Below, one piece after another: positions 12,401 through 22,000 of a DNA stretch of 64,000 bases (its first letter is position 1; the number at the start of each line of letters is the position of its first letter). Below the pieces are notes generated by a model, which had not been told where the DNA came from, ran no database searches, and was given only the letters and a program-made list of their open reading frames with translations. Position numbers and translations under genes: made by a program. The stretch comes from Nemertoderma westbladi (lineage: Eukaryota; Xenacoelomorpha; Nemertodermatida; Nemertodermatidae): assembly GCA_032718475.1 (NCBI GenBank), contig JAUCBJ010009136.1:186001-250000 (forward strand), written 5' to 3'.

Positions 12401-14265
12401 CGTTTCCCTATACGTTCTGCCCCGTCCCCTATACGTTCTGCTCCGTCCCCTATACGTTCTACTCCGTTCCCCTATACGTTCTACTCCGTTCCCCTATACG
12501 TTCTGCCCCGTCCCCTATACGTTCTGCCCCGTCCCCTATACGTTCTGCTCCGTCCCCTATACGTTCTACTCCGTTCCCCTATACGTTCTACTCCGTTCCC
12601 CTATACGTTCTGCCCCGTCCCCTATACGTTCTGCTCCATTCCCCTATACGTTCTGCTCCGTCCCCTATACGTTCTGCCCCGTCCCCTATACGTTCTGCTC
12701 CGTCCCCTATACGTTCTGCTCCGTTCCCCTATATGCTCTGCTCCGTTCCCCTATACGTTCTACTCCGTTCCCCTATACGTTCTACTCCGTTCCCCTATAC
12801 GTTCTGCCCCGTCCCCTATACGTTATGCTCCGTCCCCTATACGTTCTGCTCCGTCCCCTATACGTTCTGCTCCGTTCCCCTATACGTTCTGCTCCGTTCC
12901 CCTATACGTTCTGCTCCGTTCCCCTATACGTTCTGCTCCGTCCCCTGTACGTTCTGCTCCATTTCCCTATACGTTCTGCTCCGTCCCCTATACGTTCTGC
13001 TCCGTCCCCTATACGTTCTGCTTTGTTCCCCTATACGTTCTGCTCCGTCCCCTATACGTTCTGCTCCGTTCCCCTATACGTTCTGCTCCGTTTCCCTATA
13101 CGTTCTGCTTTGTTCCCCTATACGTTCTGCTTTGTTCCCCTATACGTTCTGCCCCGTCCCCTATACGTTCTGCTCCGTCCCCTATACGTTCTGCTCCGTT
13201 CCCCTATACGTTCTGCTCCGTTCCCCTATACGTTCTGCTCCGTCCCCTATACGTTCTGCTCCGTCCCCTATACGTTCTGCTCCGTTCCCCTATACGTTCT
13301 GCTCCGTTCCCCTATACGTTCTGCTCCGTTCCCCTATACGTTCTGCTCCGTTCCCCTATACGTTCTGCTCCGTTTCCCTATACGTTCTGCTTTGTTCCCC
13401 TATACGTTCTGCTTTGTTCCCCTATACGTTCTGCCCCGTCCCCTATACGTTCTGCTCCGTCCCCTATACGTTCTGCTCCGTTTCCCTATACGTTCTGCCC
13501 CGTCCCCTATACGTTCTGCTCCGTCCCCTATACGTTCTGGTCCGTTCCCCTATATGCTCTGCTCCGTTCCCCTATACGTTCTACTCCGTTCCCCTATACG
13601 TTCTGCTCCGTTCCCCTATACGTTCTGCTCCGTTCCCCTATACGTTCTACTCCGTTCCCCTATACGTTCTACTCCGTTCCCCTATACGTTCTGCCCCGTC
13701 CCCTATACGTTCTGCTCCGTTCCCCTATACGTTCTGCTCCGTTCCCCTATATGTTCTGCTCCGTTCCCCTATACGTTCTGCTCCGTCCCCTATACGTTCT
13801 GCTCCATTTCCCTATACGTTCTGCTCCGTCCCCTATACGTTCTGCTCCGTTCCCCTATACGTTCTGCTCCGTCCCCTATACGTTCTGCTCCGTTCCCCTA
13901 TACGTTCTGCTCCCTTTCCCTATACGTTCTGCTTTGTTCCCCTATACGTTCTGCTCCGTTCCCCTATACGTTCTGCTCCGTCCCCTATACGTTCTGCTCC
14001 ATTTCCCTATACGTTCTGCTCCGTCCCCTATACGTTCTGCTCCGTTCCCCTATACGTTCTGCTCCGTTCCCCTATACGTTCTGCTCCGTTCCCCTATACG
14101 TTCTGCTCCGTCCCCTATACGTTCTGCTCCGTTCCCCTATACGTTCTGCTCCGTCCCCTATACGTTCTGCTCCGTTCCCCTATACGTTCTGCTTTGTTCC
14201 CCTATACGTTCTGCTCCGTCCCCTATACGTTCTGCTCCGTTCCCCTATACGTTCTGTTCCTTTCC
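3421..14265. repeat. Satellite A: 10.8-kb array of 21/22-bp monomers
   Basis: Roughly 500 head-to-tail monomers built around CCCCTATACGTTCTGCTCC, in a 22-bp form (CCGTTCCCC) and a 21-bp form (CCGTCCCC). Variants include CTACT, CTGCC, TTTGTT, ATGCTC and GTTATG. The + strand is about three-quarters pyrimidine. Many monomers lack stop codons in all three forward frames, giving overlapping open frames of over 3,300 codons that are by-products of the repeat. Rare variants recur in the same order at several places, showing block duplication. The array degenerates over its last 30 bp into the polypyrimidine tract of the myosin VI splice acceptor at 14294. Confidence 0.95.
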
Positions 14266-14294
14266 CTTATACGTTATTCGTCCCTTTCTACTAG

Positions 14295-14561
14295 GTTCCG
14301 CGTAAATCGAAGCTACAACTATACCGTTCCTATCGGGACCACGAAGGGTTTGTAATCCGCCATTACGCCGGCGCTGTCTGCTACAACACCCGCCAGTTTA
14401 TAGATAAAAACAACGACGCTCTTCATTCCAGTCTGAAAGCTTTAGTTGTGGAGAGTAAAGATCCATTCATTAAAGATTTGTTTGACGATGGTAATGGTGT
14501 AACTCAGAACAACTCCAATGGAGGGAAAATCAATTTCATTAGCGTTGGCAGTAAGTTTAGG
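14295..14561 (+). CDS. MYO6: Myosin VI heavy chain, motor-domain exon A (89 codons)
   Basis: Myosin VI is the minus-end-directed actin motor used in endocytosis and cell polarity. This 267-bp exon reads without a stop in phase 0 from after CTTTCTACTAG to AGG|GTAAGT. It encodes VPRKSKL, then HEGFVIRHYAGAVCYNTRQF, then DKNNDALHSSL, and ends FISVGSKFR. These match, in order, the lower 50-kDa region of myosin VI, where the human protein has similar RKSKL, RHFAGAVCYET, KNNDALHMSL and FISVGNKF segments. Loop-2-like sequence (Asp/Asn/Gly-rich) lies near residues 64-77, as in other myosins. The upstream and downstream exons are separated by very large repeat-filled introns. Only this exon and the one at 24354 are visible. 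Confidence 0.93.
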
Positions 14562-14732
14562 GTAAGTGCTAATGTAATAATTTGTTATTACTTTGGTATA
14601 GGCCTACAGTACAGTACGCATATTTCCAATTTGGGTGTCGTTTCAGCCTATGGAAGTATTTCTGGGCTTTGTAGGATTTGTATTTAATTGATTTGGAAAC
14701 ATTTTAAATCAGTAAATCAATTTAATATATAT

Positions 14733-15985
14733 TTACAGCGCATATGCAGCAGCAATGGGCTTATGGTCTGTGAATACAGTTATGTCGCGGCCTTCAATAG
14801 TGTGTTTAAAATGCTCCAATGACTTATAAACGGCGAATAATTCGCGGTCCAATGTCGAGAGCATTTGTTCTCCTTCACTTAACGATTTGTTATAAAATCC
14901 CAGGGATTCTGTTTGTTCATCAATAATTTGGTGCAATACACCTGTTATTGCTGTACCTGAGGCATCTGTCGTAAGGGTAAATTTCACATCAGGGTTACTA
15001 GATGGGTGTGCAAGTGTGACAGCCTCTGCCAATGCTTTCTTTACCTCAGTAGAGGCTTCAGTAAGTATTTCAGACCAGTTGTAATCACCCTGTTTCCCCT
15101 TGTACGGTTGTGACTCCCGAGCGAGAGCTTGAAGTGGCTCCAATGACACCTAGAAACCGGCGTAGTGCTTTGTAATCCGGTAATCTTTGAGTATTTCAGT
15201 TTTATTTGTTGGCGGCCGCACACCCTCTGCACTGACGTGATGGCCAAGAAATGTGAGTTCTTTAGCGAAAAACTGACATTTATTAAAGTTTATGCTGAAT
15301 CCATGTACAGACAATCTTCTAAAAACTTATCTTAGTAGTTTAGCATGTATCAATATATCATCATTCCAATATAAACAATATACAATATATCATCTAAGTA
15401 CACAAAAGTACCTTCCATATTACCAAAAATCTCATCTTGAAATCTTTGAAATGTTGGGGCGGCGTTATTAAGTCCGTTTGGCATCATAACATACTCATAA
15501 AGTCCGAACGGTGTTATTATTGCTGTTTTTTCTAAGTCTTCAGTATTAACAGGTATCTGGTTATATGCTCTTACCAGGGCAATCTTACTAAAAACATGTT
15601 AACCTCTTATTTCTGTGTTAAAATGTTGTATATTGGGTACCGGGTAAGAATCACGAACCATTTGTCTATTTAATTGTCAATAGTCCCTCCCCACAAGGGC
15701 GCCATTTATCTGGAGGTTTCTTTGCCATATGGAGAGGTGAAGCCCACTGACTTTTTGATGGACGTATAATTCCGTCTTTCAGAAGTGTATCAAATTCAGT
15801 TTTGGCAATTTACAGTTTCTCTGTGTTTAAAGGACGTGCTTTGCTATGAACGGGATTTCCAGTAGTATTTATAATGTGTTTAGTTTTATGCTGAACAGTT
15901 TCAGGCAAACGTGTTGTTGCACTTGTTATTTCGGAAAACTCTGCTAAAAGGTCGTCAGTAGTAGGTAATACAACTTAATTGAAAC
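14733..15985 (-). pseudogene. Decayed Gypsy-type reverse transcriptase/RNase H, second family
   Basis: Reading the minus strand from about 15985 downward gives broken but clear RT sequence: [41 protein letters not shown] and the catalytic FVYLDDIL near 15400. Several stops and frame shifts intervene. The last 138 codons (15149-14733) are open and encode RNase H, with TTDASGTAITGVLHQ, DRELFAVYKSLEHFKH and FTDHKP. The sequence differs clearly from the Gypsy at 236-3420, so this is another family. It is antisense to the host myosin gene, inside its intron. No LTRs or integrase were seen. Confidence 0.85.
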
Positions 15986-15986
15986 A

Positions 15987-16232
15987 GCGTCTGCCATAGT
16001 CTACTATGTTAAAGACTTTGCCGAAGAGCTCTTGCCCCACCCACTTACTATGGTTACCATTGTGTATATGTAACATATGTGGTATAATGTAAGTCCACAG
16101 AAGTAATTGAATTAATTCACATCTACTAGTTGGCGCTTGACCTTGAACCGCAATAGGTAAAAGCCGTCATAGTAAGTGGGTGGGCTGCAGACCTTCGGTA
16201 AAGTCTTTAACATGATAGACTACGACAGACGC
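15987..16232. mobile_element. Small inverted-repeat (MITE-like) element
   Basis: Bases 15987-16052 and 16167-16232 are imperfect inverted copies of about 66 bp, sharing for example GTTAAAGACTTTRCCGAAG and CCCACCCACTTACTATG. The arms flank a 114-bp non-coding centre. No coding capacity and no convincing target duplication were seen. It abuts the decayed Gypsy and could be a foldback insert or a local inverted duplication. Confidence 0.55.
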
Positions 16233-16481
16233 AACAACTAAAAAAGGTCAATAAACATTGACTAGCACCAGACGACAATACTACAATTCTACACTTATTG
16301 GTAAGCAACAATATGGGGCGAGCCACGAAGTGAGCGAAGCCTTAGCATCTGGGTGCCATTAACGATTTGTAGGGCGAGCCACGAAGTGAGCGTAAGGTTA
16401 TAGTATTTATTAGTATTTATAACATTATTTTTAATTTAATTATTGTACTTAAACCCATCACCATTACTATTTTAAAAATTT
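16233..16481. repeat. Intronic stretch with a 21-bp direct repeat
   Basis: GGGCGAGCCACGAAGTGAGC begins at 16316 and again at 16372, 56 bp apart, in otherwise AT-rich sequence. No gene or other element was recognised here. Confidence 0.7.
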
Positions 16482-16500
16482 ATGCCGCCACCTCACCCGT

Positions 16501-17147
16501 TTATCCCGCTATCGCCATCTGTTCAATCTTCTTCACCCCCACATTATCACCATCGCCACCACCACCCAATATCCCCAACATTTCCATCAACATTTCGATT
16601 ATTTCTTCCATTGCTTTCTCCCGCGCCCACACAATCTCCGCCTCCCGCGCACACATCTCCGCCTCCCGCGCACACATCTCCGCCTCCCGCGCACACATCT
16701 CCGCCTCCCGCGCACACATCTCCGCCTCCCGCGCACACATCTCCGCCTCCCGCCCACACATCTCCGCCTCCCGCGCACACATCTCCGCCTCCCGCGCACA
16801 CATCTCCGCCTCCCGCGCACACATCTCTGCCTCCCGCGCACACATCTCCGCCTCCCGCGCACACATCTCCGCCTCCCGCGCACACATCTCCGCCTCCCGC
16901 CCACACATCTCCGCCTCCCGCGCACACATCTCCGCCTCCCGCGCACACATCTCCGCCTCCCGCGCACACATCTCCGCCTCCCGCCCCCACCCGCCCCCGC
17001 GCACATCTCCGCCTCCCGCGCACACATCTCCGCCTCCCGCGCACACATCTCCGCCTCCCGCGCTCTCCTATCCCTCTCAGCCGCTCTCTCCAACTCACAA
17101 TCTTCCCCCCATACACTCTCCTTCTTTGCCGCTTCTTGCTTCTCCAC
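16501..17147 (-). pseudogene. Possible coiled-coil coding remnant expanded by the minisatellite
   Basis: On the minus strand the flanks of the minisatellite have coding-like character. Before the repeat, KQEAAKKESVWG and ELERAAERDRRAREAEMCA are charged and helical. After it, EKAMEEIIEMLMEMLGI is amphipathic. The repeat between them gives AREAEMC heptads typical of coiled coils. The C-rich junction near 16981-17000 shifts the frame, so the reading is now broken. No family is recognised, and a chance open frame over a GC-rich minisatellite remains possible. Confidence 0.3.
16628..17065. repeat. 21-bp minisatellite, about 21 copies
   Basis: Tandem units contain CTCCGCCTCCCGCGCACACA, one copy per 21 bp, with few substitutions and one irregular C-rich junction near 16981-17000. 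Because 21 bp is seven codons, all frames stay open. The plus strand reads PPPAHTS and the minus strand reads AREAEMC heptads. Confidence 0.93.
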
Positions 17148-17401
17148 CTACGTCACCCATAATATAATAGTATAATAAATTTATGTGTAATAAATGTATA
17201 ATACTATAAATAAATAAATCTATATAACATTTTAATAATATTTATTTCAATCGATAATTAATTATACCAACAAACAATTTAACAAATTAAAATTTTCCAC
17301 CACAAAATAATAATTATTATTTAACCATGTCCGGCTCGTTACAGCGACACTGCCTACGAACGCGGTCTATTTATATAATAAAGTTTCTACCACTCGAAGA
17401 T

Positions 17402-17614
17402 TCACACTGAATGTTTATTCTTCTTTATTTGAGGTTGCCCATCAGTCTCAATCTCATTGAAAATGTCTTCATCATCCGTATCATTGACGATGTCCTCTTC
17501 AAAGTCGCTGATACCTTCATACACATAGATAGGTGTTTTATTCACGATGAGATCAATTTTTCGCTTAAGCGCTTGTTCTTTCATGGCTTGAGGTGTTTTC
17601 ATCTGAGCGCTCAC
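17402..17614 (-). CDS. Unrecognised small acidic ORF, 70 codons
   Basis: The product starts MSAQMKTPQAMKEQ and has a strongly acidic centre (FEEDIVNDTDDEDIFNEIE) and a Lys-rich end. The frame stays open a little upstream of the ATG. It lies 107 bp downstream of another minus-strand coding-like remnant and may belong to the same mobile or viral-like segment. No family is recognised. Confidence 0.25.
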   Translation of the reverse strand: MSAQMKTPQAMKEQALKRKIDLIVNKTPIYVYEGISDFEEDIVNDTDDEDIFNEIETDGQPQIKKNKHSV

Positions 17615-17720
17615 ACCCCCAATCAGGGTATCAATATCATTTAATCATTATTTTTTAAGCGTCGTCTCCCCGTTCAATTTCCACAATCATTGGCAACCAG
17701 GTTTTTTTCTCAGCCATTTT

Positions 17721-18271
17721 CTAAGAGGTGACTTTTACTGCCTCGGGCGTCTTCGGCTGACTATCGTTGTTCGGCATTTCCACTTTCATTGGTTCCTCAT
17801 CCACTAATTCATCAATCGCAGCCTCAACAACTAACTTTATAATCGGTAGAAAGTCACACCCAGTCGGAATATTGTAGCCAACGTACTTCTGTAATTCCTT
17901 AATTATCTTGACATTTGCGTTGTTTCGGGGGATGAAAATAACCTTGGTATCGAAGTTGTGGGACAAATATATCCCGTTTTCCTTAACGATCGATGTGTAC
18001 CTTATACTAACCTCATCGATATTCTCCTTAACATTCTTATCTATGTTAAAGTCGAGCAAACAGAATTCATCCGATCGTATACCGATTCTTGCACGACATT
18101 GCGGCCTCTGTTGGCATCACCCCAACGGTTGAATCAAACGTATTTATCGTTAAATGCTTTTATTTCTATTCCTTCCTCCAAACACTCGAGACTCCATAAA
18201 CTCTTACCTGTAGTCACTGATACGTATGGGTCGGGTACACTGCTAGTAGAGCTACTGCTTAATGGCATCAT
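17721..18271 (-). pseudogene. Unrecognised decayed minus-strand gene
   Basis: From an ATG at 18271 the minus strand reads 45 codons (MMPLSSSSTSSVPDPYVSV, then SLWSLECLEEGIEIKAFNDK) to a TGA at 18134-18136. It then reads FNRWGDANRG before a frame shift near 18110. The next frame encodes about 112 further residues to 17721 (LLDFNIDKN, ENGIYLSHNFDTKVIFIPRN, ELVDEEPMKVEMPNND). A short overlapping ORF beginning MAEKKTWLPM starts just after. The compact arrangement suggests a remnant of a mobile or viral-like element. The family is not recognised. Confidence 0.3.
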
Positions 18272-18329
18272 TTTTGGTTGTGATGGTTTCACAGATTCAA
18301 TCAGCAAATTTTTTGTAAAATATTAAGTG

Positions 18330-19023
18330 TAAAATAATCAACAATATTACGCTAAACAATGAAATAATGAATTAACCCGAATGATAAAATAAAGTATTTT
18401 ACGGTGTATTTATAATAGAATGATGGGCTACTTTTAACCACTCAACCAGTTTAATTGCTACTGTCCAGGGAGAACGTTGGTGTGCTACAGCTAGTAGTGG
18501 GATTTTAGCGTTTGTGTTTTGCGATTAAAGTTCATTGCGAGTTGTCTTTGTTATGGGTGGCACAACGCGGTCGTTATTATCAACCGTATGATGTGAAGGT
18601 GTTTAATTATGAATTGTTATAAAGAGAAAGAAAATTATATGTCTTTCAATTAAAAACAATTACATCAACTTTAAAGCTCAAGATTAATAATGAAACTGAA
18701 ACTAAAACTTTACTGAAACTTTAAAATATTTAGTGATCCGTGATGAATTTTAGGTGCTAACGTTTTCAACTTTCATACTCATATCAATTCTTACTATAAA
18801 ATTTTTGAAAATCCACCAAATAAACGTTTTTTTAACTTTGATACAGTTTTTCCATCAACAGTTGTTATTCCGTAATGTGAAATTTTTGGAATAAAACTGC
18901 GTAAAAGATTTGTTGCAAAGGACTTTACATTGCTGATCCTCGTGACATTATTTACATCCATAACACTAATTGCGTCAGTTCGTACTGAAAACTCCTACTT
19001 TTCACACAAGTACTTGTAATAAG
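18330..19023. other. AT-rich intronic sequence
   Basis: No coding sequence, tandem repeat or recognisable element was seen. The sequence is AT-rich and leads directly into satellite B. Confidence 0.6.
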
Positions 19024-22000
19024 TCAGGTTGGTAGGTAACCAGCCTGCTGCTGGCAGCCACTAATATAGTCAGGTTGGTAGGTAACCATCCTGCTGCTGG
19101 CAGCCACTAATATGGTAAGTCAGGTTGGTAGGTAACCATCCTGCTGCTGGCAGCCACTAATATAGTCAGGTTGGCAGGTAACCAGCCTGCTGCTGGCAGC
19201 CACTAATATAGTCAGGTTGGTAGGTAACCATCCTGCTGCTGGCAGCCACTAATATGGTAAGTCAGGTTGGTAGGTAACCAGCCTGCTGCTGGCAGCCACT
19301 AATATAGTCAGGTTGGTAGGTAACCAGCCTGCTGCTGGCAGCCACTAATATGGTAAGTCAGGTTGGTAGGTAACCAGCCTGCTGCTGGCAGCCACTAATA
19401 TGGTAAGTCAGGTTGGTAGGTAACCAGCCTGCTGCTGGCAGCCACTAATATAGTCAGGTTGGTAGGTAACCAGCCTGCTGCTGGCAGCCACTAATATGGT
19501 AAGTCAGGTTGGTAGGTAACCAGCCTGCTGCTGGCAGCCACTAATATGGTAAGTCAGGTTGGTAGGTAACCAGCCTGCTGCTGGCAGCCACTAATATAGT
19601 CAGGTTGGTAGGTAACCAGCCTGCTGCTGGCAGCCACTAATATAGTCAGGTTGACCAGCCTGCTGCTGGCAGCCACTAATATAGTCAGGTTGGTAGGTAA
19701 CCAGCCTGCTGCTGGCAGCCACTAATATGGTAAGTCAGGTTGGTAGGTAACCAGCCTGCTGCTGGCAGCCACTAATATAGTCAGGTTGGTAGGTAACCAG
19801 CCTGCTGCTGGCAGCCACTAATATAGTCAGGTTGACCAGCCTGCTGCTGGCAGCCACTAATATAGTCAGGTTGGTAGGTAACCAGCCTGCTGCTGGCAGC
19901 CACTAATATGGTAAGTCAGGTTGGTAGGTAACCAGCCTGCTGCTGGCAGCCACTAATATAGTCAGGTTGACCAGCCTGCTGCTGGCAGCCACTAATATAG
20001 TCAGGTTGGTAGGTAACCAGCCTGCTGCTGGCAGCCACTAATATGGTAAGTCAGGTTGGTAGGTAACCAGCCTGCTGCTGGCAGCCACTAATATAGTCAG
20101 GTTGGTAGGTAACCAGCCTGCTGCTGGCAGCCACTAATATAGTCAGGTTGGCAGGTAACCAGCCTGCTGCTGGCAGCCACTAATATAGTCAGGTTGACCA
20201 GCCTGCTGCTGGCAGCCACTAATATAGTCAGGTTGGTAGGCAACCAGCCTGCTGCTGGCAGCCACTAATATGGTAAAGTCAGGTTGGTAGGTAACCAGCC
20301 TGCTGCTGGCAGCCACTAATATAGTCAGGTTGGTAGGTAACCATCCTGCTGCTGGCAGCCACTAATATAGTCAGGTTGGCAGGTAACCAGCCTGCTGCTG
20401 GCAGCCACTAATATAGTCAGGTTGGTAGGTAACCATCCTGCTGCTGGCAGCCACTAATATAGTCAGGTTGGTAGGTAACCAGCCTGCTGCTGGCAACCAC
20501 TAATATAGTCAGGTTGGTAGGTAACCAGCCTGCTGCTGGCAGCCACTAATATGGTAAGTCAGGTTGGTAGGTAACCAGCCTGCTGCTGGCAGCCACTAAT
20601 ATAGTCAGGTTGGTAGGTAACCAGCCTGCTGCTGGCAGCCACTAATATGGTAAGTCAGGTTGGTAGGTAACCAGCCTGCTGCTGGCAGCCACTAATATAG
20701 TCAGGTTGGTAGGTAACCAGCCTGCTGCTGGCAGCCACTAATATGGTAAGTCAGGTTGGTAGGTAACCAGCCTGCTGCTGGCAGCCACTAATATGGTAAG
20801 TCAGGTTGGTAGGTAACCAGCCTGCTGCTGGCAGCCACTAATATAGTCAGGTTGGTAGGTAACCAGCCTGCTACTGGCAGCCACTAATATAGTCAGGTTG
20901 GTAGGTAACCAGCCTGCTGCTGGCAGCCACTAATATAGTCAGGTTGGTAGGTAACCAGCCTGCTGCTGGCAGCCACTAATATAGTCAGGTTGGTAGGTAA
21001 CCAGCCTGCTGCTGGCAGCCACTAATATGGTGAGTCAGGTTGGTAGGTAACCAGCCTGCTGCTGGCAGCCACAGGTTGGTAGGTAACCAGCCTGCTGCTG
21101 GCAGCCACTAATATGGTAAGTCGGGTTGGTAGGTAACCAGCCTGCTGCTGGCAGCCACTAATATAGTCAGGTTGGTAGGTAACCAGCCTGCTGCTGGCAG
21201 CCACTAATATGGTAAGTCAGGTTGGTAGGTAACCAGCCTGCTGCTGGCAGCCACTAATATAGTCAGGTTGGTAGGTAACCAGCCTGCTGCTGGCAGCCAC
21301 TAATATGGTAAGTCAGGTTGGTAGGTAACCAGCCTGCTGCTGGCAGCCACTAATAATATGGTAAGTCAGGTTGGTAGGTAACCAGCCTGCTGCTGGCAGC
21401 CACTAATATGGTAAGTCAGGTTGGTAGGTAACCAGCCTGCTGCTGGCAGCCACTAATATAGTCAGGTTGGTAGGTAACCAGCCTGCTGCTGGCAGCAACA
21501 GGTTGGTAGGTAACCAGCCTGCTGCTGGCAGCCACTAATATGGTGAGTCAGGCTGGTAGGTAACCAGCCTGCTGCTGGCAGCCACAGGTTGGTAGGTAAC
21601 CAGCCTGCTGCTGGCAGCCACTAATATGGTAAGTCGGGTTGGTAGGTAACCAGCCTGCTGCTGGCAGCCACTAATATAGTCAGGTTGGTAGGTAACCAGC
21701 CTGCTGCTGGCAGCCACTAATATGGTAAGTCAGGTTGGTAGGTAACCAGCCTGCTGCTGGCAGCCACTAATATGGTAAGTCAGGTTGGTAGGTAACCAGC
21801 CTGCTGCTGGCAGCCACTAATATAGTCAGGTTGGTAGGTAACCAGCCTGCTGCTGGCAGCCACTAATATGGTAAGTCAGGTTGGTAGGTAACCAGCCTGC
21901 TGCTGGCAGCCACTAATATAGTCAGGTTGGTAGGTAACCAGCCTGCTGCTGGCAGCCACTAATATGGTAAGTCAGGTTGGTAGGTAACCAGCCTGCTGCT

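Noticed and set aside
3400-14355. Three overlapping forward ORFs of 3,336 to 3,651 codons
   Set aside because: They are pure translations of the 21/22-bp satellite, open in all frames because the monomer lacks stops. Their 3' ends enter myosin exon A in the wrong frame.
16482-17162. Proline-rich plus-strand protein (PPPAHTS repeats)
   Set aside because: The frame is open only because the unit is 21 bp; no domain or splice context supports it. The minus-strand reading is slightly more protein-like.
21022-21717. Two identical 60-codon minus-strand ORFs
   Set aside because: Translations of satellite B; their identity reflects block duplication of the array.
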